From Neurospora intermedia (taxonomy: Eukaryota > Ascomycota > Sordariomycetes > Sordariales > Sordariaceae): a DNA stretch of 64,000 nt. Under the pieces are notes generated by a model. It saw only the letters and a program-made list of their open reading frames with translations, ran no database searches and had not been told where the DNA came from. Position numbers and translations under genes: made by a program. How positions within the stretch are numbered: the stretch's first letter is position 1; every line of letters begins with the position of its first letter. The stretch is taken from NCBI GenBank assembly GCA_037102815.1, contig BTPP01000007.1, positions 1,178,001 through 1,242,000 on the forward strand, written 5' to 3'. This document shows positions 57,509 to 64,000 of this stretch, in pieces.

Positions 57509-59566
57509 CTTGCCGGATGTTTTCTTGTGATGGTATCAAATGGCTTAATCGATATATTTCCGGGTGATGAGTCGCGAGCGCTCAGATGCGCGATTGTAAT
57601 TGACGTGGGTTTGGGGGGATCGGTCGGGTGGTATTCCTTGTTGTTCTGTTGTCGTCGTCGAGGTTCGCCTTGTGGCGCGTGTCAGTAGTAGGTTGTCGGT
57701 GCTAGCAGTCGCTGATGCAGTGGTCGTTGTTGCTAACAGCAAGCTGGGCTGGCTGTGGCTCGTCATTCATCTGGAGCCTGCGTTGCCGGGTGCTGCCACA
57801 AGCACAGTGATTGGCTGGATGACCTCTTTCTGGCAGTTATAGTGGGCTACTATGCACAGCTACGGTGCATTCGTTGTACAATATACGCTGTAGGATAGCC
57901 CACTAATTGATGGTAGATGGCCTTTTTTTGTAGTCAAAAGTCGCACCTTACCAGGAACGCTCCAGCTGCAAGTGGAGCTGTTGGACAGTGTCAAGGGGTG
58001 ACTGCCGGACAGTGCAGATTGGACTGCAGTGAACTGAAGCGGCGGGAGCCTTGTCGGTGGCTCCCCCCTCCATGCAGGTCGACCTCCACTTGGGTGCCAC
58101 CATCGCAGTTGAGCGACTCCAGCCTTTCTCAACCCCACATCCACACGGGTACCCTTGCTAGGCGTCACGAAGTGTCACCTTGACGGCCAGGTCGGCTTGT
58201 CGTCCGTCGTCCTCCCCCCGTAACTTGTCTCTGGCTTGACCTCTACACTATTGGCAATCGTCTCTTATTTGTTTGATATGTCTTGCATGCTATCGCAATG
58301 CCCGACGTGGTGTAAGTAAAGTTGAGGGATATGGCAGATCCTATCGTTGCAACATCACTTCTCTGTGGCTCAATGTACACTACATAGCACGATAAGGGAT
58401 CGAGTTGTCATTCCGAAGACGGCCGATACCACTTTCTCCACTGTTTGGATCGAATGATGCGGCGATGATATGCTATTGTGGTCACCATACACCACCCTGC
58501 ATCCCCTGTGTTAGCTAACACATCCTTGCCTGGCTCGGGCCCGTCTGAACGCATCATGGCCATGAAGCGGTGCTGATGAGGGATCGCGAGGCGTATGATG
58601 GTGAGAAGGGAGAGAGTTGGGGTAGTTGGGGTTTGAATTACGGCAGTCCAAAGGTCAAATTGCTGGCTTAATTCGATAAATTTTGCCTAGACAGTAGAGC
58701 GTGTGTAGCCAGTGACTGTCTGAGGAACTGGGGTTGAACATCTTAAGCCCCGAAGGAGATCAGAGCCTGGGCTCCCGTCATCCGGCGTGTCTCGGTGTAA
58801 AGTGACGATAACGACAAAGGACGATTCAGGAACTTTATGTACAAATACAACATGAATTGCAGAGCGGTATACTGTATTGCGTAAGCGCAGGAAAATGCAG
58901 ATTTACATACAACTGAACTGAACTACATCCACCCGTCCATCCTCGGGTCCCCAACGCAGGCAAGGAAGAAACCCCTTCAAGCATCCGGTGTAATCCCGTG
59001 CGTCCATGAATGGTGAATTCGTGGGAGCCGGGGGGACGGACCAGGAAACGCCCAACAACCCCATCCCCGTCCTAACTCAAGAGTCACCACTTTCGGATCG
59101 CCTTATTAGTCACTGTACACCTCCGCTTCCTCCGATCTGCCGTTACCTCCTGCTTTCCCTTCTTTGTTATGCTGAAAGCCATCCTCATTTCGCCTGACCT
59201 CTTCATCCAACGATACTCAACCGCCGCATCGTTCGGCCTTCTTCACCTTGTCTAATTGTATCAGCGCCCGTCGCCGTCATTCTCGTCGTGCTCTACAGTG
59301 TCCTTGAATCACAACGTCCTAGAATTTGATGATTCCTCTATCCCGGTGCACCTGCGCCTTCAGCACTCTGGTTGGCAACGACGGATTCCATTCATAGACA
59401 ATCTTACCAATTACCATACGTTACCTGAGGTCACTTCTCCCCGCCAGCTCCCACTCGTCAGGCTCGCTTTGTGTAACTGTCGGCCAACAACACCCAACTC
59501 CAACTGCTTAAAACCTCCCAAATCATCAACTCTTTTCAACTTACCTTCCTCCATCAACCGCCCGCC
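57509..59566. promoter_or_regulatory. Divergent promoter of rpt3 and the 145-aa gene
   Basis: About 2 kb. I looked near the rpt3 start for a proteasome-associated control element (GGTGGCAAA) and did not see a clear copy. The right end (59.2-59.57 kb) is a C/T-rich leader. Nothing else identified. Confidence 0.45.
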
Positions 59567-60205
59567 ATGTCCTCTTCAATCCCCATCCCCGCACCGCCAC
59601 CATCCGTCATGGGTATTGAACGTCGCCAGCTGAGCCAGTCAGATAATGCTGGTGGGAGCTCGTCCCCGGGGTCGTCATATTCCACCTCGCCGGAACCATC
59701 GCGCCCTTCTTCCTCACCTGCCTCGTCGACGATGAAAAAGACACTGCTGCACGCTCGCCGTCCCAGCCTTTTGAGTAAGTATACATTTTCCCCCGATGAA
59801 CCATGCAACAAAGAAACAAAAATACAGATGGCGGCATTGATTTGCGCAGTCGTGCATATGCGTCGTGAAGGTCACTAACCACTAGCTTTCAGGTTCGGCC
59901 ATCTCCAAACAGGAATGCACCACGATCAACATCGCTGAAGATAAGGATGGGCCGCCGGAGTTGGTAAGATACTTTGCTTTCTCGGCCACCCAAATGATAT
60001 CATGCATTTTCCCTAATAGACCCATGACTGACCTTTTACGCAACAGATCTCCTACCTCTCCTCAAGCCAAGGCTTTGCATGGAACCCCGAGATCTTTCTA
60101 CCATCCTATGTTGACTACGATTACATCCCCCTCGAGAACCGGAGAGATCCGATCCATGAAATCATCCTAACGGACGAAGAGATTAAGAAGATCTTGCCGC
60201 AGTAA
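59567..60205 (+). CDS. Conserved small protein of unknown function (145 aa)
   Basis: Three exons: 59567-59774, 59893-59963 and 60047-60205. The introns are 118 nt (GTAAGT/CTTTCAG, phase 1) and 83 nt (GTAAGA donor, CTGACC branch, CAACAG, phase 0). ATG context CCGCCATGTC is good. Residues 1-68 are Ser/Pro-rich and probably disordered. Residues ~75-145 are charged and aromatic: AEDKDGPPEL, then FAWNPEIFLPSYVDYDYIP, ENRRDPIHEI and LTDEEIKKILP. The consistent phases and the compact C-terminal block indicate a real gene. I recall similar sequences in other fungi but no assigned function. No membrane segment, signal peptide or catalytic motif seen. Confidence 0.78.
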
Positions 60206-61928
60206 AAGCAGAAAGCACACGACGGCACACGACGGCACGCACAAGCGACCACCATCAAACACATTGTATTCAGTCATGCAACTACACAAGCGCCACTCTT
60301 AGACCTGTCTCTTCTCACAAATATCAGCTCCACTTCTTCACGGATTACGGCGTTACGACATGTTTTCTTCCTTTGTTTCGGTTCTAGGTGTTTGGGCGCC
60401 TACATTTTGGTTCTTGCCTCCTCGAGAGTTCATTGGAACCGTCGACTTCATCATGTTGTAGTCTACATTGGCGAGGAAAGATCCTAGGACACTTCAGATG
60501 ACCCAGATACCTTGCGCGGTCGGGTTCGGGATACACTTCGAGCACAGTACAGTGTTACCGAGTAAGGGAGGGTATGGTGCAAGTTCCTTTTTTTTGGTCA
60601 ATTTGGGAAGCGCGGCGGCGGCGGGAACTAATCACATCATGGTTCTGTCAAGTTTGGTATTTGGGTTTCGGGCGTATCACTGGGTTCATCTATGTCAAGC
60701 ACGACCTTCAGACCTCTTCCGAGTCCTGGGGCAATACTTTGACTTATTCTTATAGGGTATCACCCCTCAAGTATCATTCTTCTTTGTAGATAGGCCCTCG
60801 GCAAGCTACGTATCAAATGGTAAACAACATTTGGACGAGATAGAAAGAAAAGACGCATTGTATGACGGTGGTGTGCAACACGGTTGGGCGTACAAAAATG
60901 TCTGCAGTCTCTTGAGCACTTGCATAGATGCCTTCGGTGTTGTTCTGTTACACATGGCCATGAGACTCTCTTGCTGGGATTCCTTGAGAGGCCGGTTAGC
61001 TGTGTTACCGCGGCTGAATGGATGTTTGGGACAGATGAAGATCTATGCAAATATGTCGATGATTCAAGGTTGGCAAGATCTATCAACATACAGACATGTG
61101 TAGGTTAGGTAGGTAACTGAACTGAATGTTCTCTTGATACGCAGGGTCCACGACGAACATCCTGTCTTTCCCTTCTCACATGGAACCCAAGCAGGAACAA
61201 GCGCGGTTATCGCATGGACTGCAAAGAAGTAGGCGCAAGGCAACAACCCGGGTATCGGTATGTAGTCTCGTAATTGTCCAAGTGCTGTGCAGTGCATAAA
61301 GTCAGCCTGACGGATCGATGTTTCGAAGCAGTGAAATGTCCATGCAGCTGGCGGGCGGCGACACCTTGTTGGCCAAAAGCGATCAGCGAATGCCGGCACT
61401 CCTGCAGCTCTTACACAGTTAAGCACCAGCCCCAGTTTTGCCCAGGTCAAGCCAAGCCCCACCGGGCATTTCGGCATCAGGGACCCCGCTCCACTACCTC
61501 TACGCAGCAAGCAGCTGGTGCCAGAAAGTGGGACCAATCTCCAAATTCGGGTTAGTGCCGCCCGCCGATGTCATGGGGCTCCACACGGTTTATCGATAAG
61601 ATATGATGGGGTGCAACGGGGGAGCGGGCCCAAGCGGACCCAAACGGGCGCGGGCGCGGGCGCGGACAGCTTGAACTGAGGGTTCAGTTGCATGGAACTG
61701 TGAACTGTCGCTGTCAACTTGTCCAAAGTAAACAAATCAAGGACTGGACACTTGACGAATTCATCACCACCATATCTACTCGACGCATTTACAATTGGAC
61801 ACCACAATCTACGAGAATCATCGACCGAGAAATAGATACACTCTCTCAAAAGAAATCATTTCCCATCATCCGCGACACATCACCAACCGCCCGTCCGCCC
61901 GCCCGCTCGCTCGCTTATTTGCGCCGCA
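60206..61928. other. Intergenic between the 145-aa gene and mis14
   Basis: About 1.7 kb. Likely contains the 3' UTR on the left and the mis14 promoter and leader on the right, including a CGGGCGCGGGCGCGGGCGC stretch near 61647 and CCGCCCGTCCGCCCGCCCGC near 61890. A 157-codon minus frame at 61064-61537 is not protein-like. Confidence 0.45.
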
Positions 61929-62980
61929 ATGGAAATGGAATCCGCCGTTCACCGTCGAATCGAGCTTCAATCGCCCGAAGACTTCACCTATCTAATCGAC
62001 AATGTACGCCGCGCCGCAGCGGATAGCATCAACGCCGCATTTCCGCCTGTTGACGCGGGTGACAGAAATGGGGAGGACGAGGAGGAAGAAGATGAATTGC
62101 GCGTGAGGATAGAGCAGTTGGTTGATGATGTACGTGTTTTCTTCCCTTCCTATATGGACTCTTCTACTACGTAGCAAAACCCACCAACTAACACCAAACA
62201 ACAATGCAGTACATAACCAAAACCTTCACCTACGTAGCCCCCAACATCTCCATCAACGGCCTCCCCGTAACCGACCCCTCGGAATTCTTGTCCTTGTCCT
62301 CATCCCCACTTACCTCCCCTTCTTCCACCACCGCCACCACAACAAGAAGCAACGGCACCACCAACAACAAAAAGTCCTCCTCCGCCAAGTCATCATCTTC
62401 GAAAATTCAAAAGACCAAGAAGACCAAGAAAAAGCAAAAACCCCAAGAAGAATACGAACCCTTCGACCCCCGCAAACGTTCCCGTCTCGAATCCCTCGCC
62501 CGCGAAGAAGAAGATCTCCTGCGCTCCATCGCCCTACTCAAACGCCGCGTGCCCGCCTCTGCCGCTTCCGCGCTGGCTGATTCTTTGGCTCGGCAGACGG
62601 ACGCAGACCAAAAGGCGTTGGACAGGGCCAAACAAAGAGTGGTGGAGGAGGGGGTGGTTGCCGGACGAAAGGCTTTGGAGGGGTTGTTACCTTTTGTTAC
62701 TGATGCTGCTGCTGAAAGTGGAAATGGAAATGGAAATGGGAATGGGGATATAACAGGAGAGGGAGGAAACGAAAAAGGAGGAGGAGGTGCTGCAGCAACA
62801 ATGGAGAGGCAGGAAGAAATAGAGGATGGGTTTGCAAAAGCGGTTGAGGCGCTGAGAAGGCTGAAGAGTCAGATGCCGGCTACGGTGGCGAGGATGGAGA
62901 GGGCGAGGGTTGCGGGCGGGTATGTTGTTGCTGGTGTTGGGGGGAGTGGTGTTGTTGCGGCGCCTGGGGGGGGGAGGTAG
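61929..62980 (+). CDS. mis14: Kinetochore protein Mis14/Nsl1
   Basis: Subunit of the Mis12/MIND complex linking centromeric chromatin to the Ndc80 complex. Two exons (61929-62129 and 62210-62980), 80-nt intron with GTACGT donor, CTAAC branch and TGCAG acceptor, phase 0; product 323 aa. The Mis14 domain spans residues ~8-100: HRRIELQSPEDFTYLIDNVR, NAAFPP, LRVRIEQLVDDYITKTF and the signature VAPNISINGLPV. A Ser/Lys-rich linker follows, then FDPRKRSRLESLAREEEDLL, a long coiled coil, a (Gly-Asn)n run and a second helix. Tail Gly-rich. Met at 61935 is a possible alternative start. Confidence 0.88.
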
Positions 62981-63667
62981 ACAATGCTGTTGGTTGAGTT
63001 GGCGATGCTCGTTGGTGCCGCGGGAAAAAAAGTGTTGGGTTTGTTCGAGCCGGCATGCTGGAGTTGTTGCTTGTTGGAACATTGTTTGCTTTCTGTGAGA
63101 GGCTTTGAGCGATTAGATTATGGAGTTAGGGGCGTATTGGCATGTCCCGCAATGACTATGGATGGAATATCAAAGCAAACATGTGGTTACCTTTGGCAAA
63201 TGCTCCAGATTTATCGATGAGGTGTCTTCACCTCTCAAATACCAGGCAGATACATTATAGATGGCCAGAAACCAGTAATCTATTGTATATCCGTGTGTAT
63301 ACCAAAGAGACCACCTCCGACAAAGACGCGAGGACTCTACATACGCTAATGTAAAATCACCAGTGCTAAGTTGAAACCGGATTCACGTTTCCGATCTCGC
63401 ACTTGAAAATACCCTGCAAACACAACCAACTCCTACCCCATTACGGCCACTAAGCTAGTCTGGCCGAATGATGACTTCATTACAACTGAATACTCTTTCA
63501 TAGCGTATATAGACCCATGATACTTCATGTAAAGCAAAACCGCGTTAACAGCCTTCCCCTCACAGGCAAAAATGACGCCATATTCTGGGGGGACTCGGTG
63601 ATGCTTTGCCCTTCGAACTGCCGTCTTTCTGACTGGAAGCCGTCGTCAAACCTCCCCATTGCATCTC
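62981..63667. other. Convergent region between mis14 and sec14
   Basis: About 0.69 kb of 3' flanking sequence for both genes. No further feature recognised. Confidence 0.5.
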
Positions 63668-64000
63668 TTATGCGGCAGCGGGAGCAGGGGCGGCAGCCTC
63701 AGTAGCAGCGGCGGCAGGCTCGGCGGCAGGAGCAGGGGCAGCCTCGGTCGCGGCAGGAGCGGCGGCGGGGGCGGCGGCGGGGGCGGCGGCGGGGGCATCA
63801 GCCTTCTTCTCCCACTTGGCGGGACGAGCCCACTGCTCCTCGCGCCAAGGGCCCATGTCGCTCATGTGGCAGCCACCGGCGCACTGGCAGGTACCGCCGA
63901 ACTCCTTGGGGAGGTTCTCAGCGGGCACCTGCCCGAGGAGCTCCTTGCTGTAACCGCTGCCGAGGACGTGGATCTTGGAGACGGTGACGGGGTCGAGCCA
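63668..64000 (-). CDS. sec14: Sec14-type phosphatidylinositol/phosphatidylcholine transfer protein, C-terminal part
   Basis: The last 110 codons are inside the window; the N-terminal part lies beyond its right edge. Sec14 exchanges PI and PC between membranes and sustains Golgi secretion. The visible end of the CRAL-TRIO domain reads [29 protein letters not shown], then [19 protein letters not shown], the family's closing block with paired Cys residues. Next comes an Ala/Pro/Glu-rich tail of about 45 residues with repeated AAAP units ending at the TAA (63670-63668). Such a tail is absent from yeast Sec14 and is probably disordered. Confidence 0.88.
   Translation of the reverse strand, partial: WLDPVTVSKIHVLGSGYSKELLGQVPAENLPKEFGGTCQCAGGCHMSDMGPWREEQWARPAKWEKKADAPAAAPAAAPAAAPAATEAAPAPAAEPAAAATEAAAPAPAAA

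Overview
The window comes from a filamentous ascomycete of the Neurospora/Sordaria group. Two proteins fix this. One is a close relative of the Neurospora crassa RIP and cytosine DNA methyltransferase DIM-2. The other is a nuclear-encoded ATP synthase subunit 9 precursor that, as far as I can recall it, matches the well-known N. crassa protein. Short introns (mostly 54-120 nt) with GTANGT-type donors and CTAAC/CTGAC branch points, compact genes, microsatellites and long A tracts all fit a Sordariales chromosome arm. I could not align to a database, so the species is not settled.

Layout, left to right. 0-9 kb: the 5' part of a truncated minus-strand gene (perhaps a Grc3-like kinase), then rpa34 (RNA polymerase I, plus), then a two-exon secreted Ser/Thr-rich cell-wall protein with a CBM19-like module (minus). 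9.7-18.4 kb: dim-2 and a PPR-like, probably mitochondrial protein (both minus). 18.4-19.4 kb: a divergent promoter holding a telomere-like decamer array flanked by mirror-image short motifs. 19.4-25.6 kb: a MYST histone acetyltransferase (plus), then oli/ATP9 (plus). 27.8-39 kb: cofactor-independent phosphoglycerate mutase (minus), Mediator subunit 9 (plus), tubulin cofactor C (minus), the GPI-GlcNAc transferase subunit Gpi1 with a tiny membrane-protein gene packed directly upstream, and the mitochondrial lipid-transfer chaperone Mdm35 (all minus). 39-46 kb: rrp6 (nuclear exosome) and a protein tyrosine phosphatase (both plus). 45.7-52.35 kb: a gene desert full of simple repeats. 52.4-64 kb: a folliculin/Lst7 homologue (plus), the proteasome ATPase Rpt3 (minus), a 145-aa conserved protein of unknown function (plus), the kinetochore protein Mis14/Nsl1 (plus) and the C-terminal part of Sec14 (minus, cut by the window end).

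These are mostly unrelated housekeeping genes, not a cluster. I worked out splice models by hand by matching phase, branch point and conserved protein sequence across exons. I saw no mobile element with coding capacity, no CRISPR, no rRNA and no convincing tRNA. I found no undescribed multi-gene system. The most unusual items are the telomere-like array inside a symmetric promoter, the near-fused small membrane protein/Gpi1 pair, and terminal introns that leave only one sense codon (oli) or part of the stop codon (mdm35) in the last exon.
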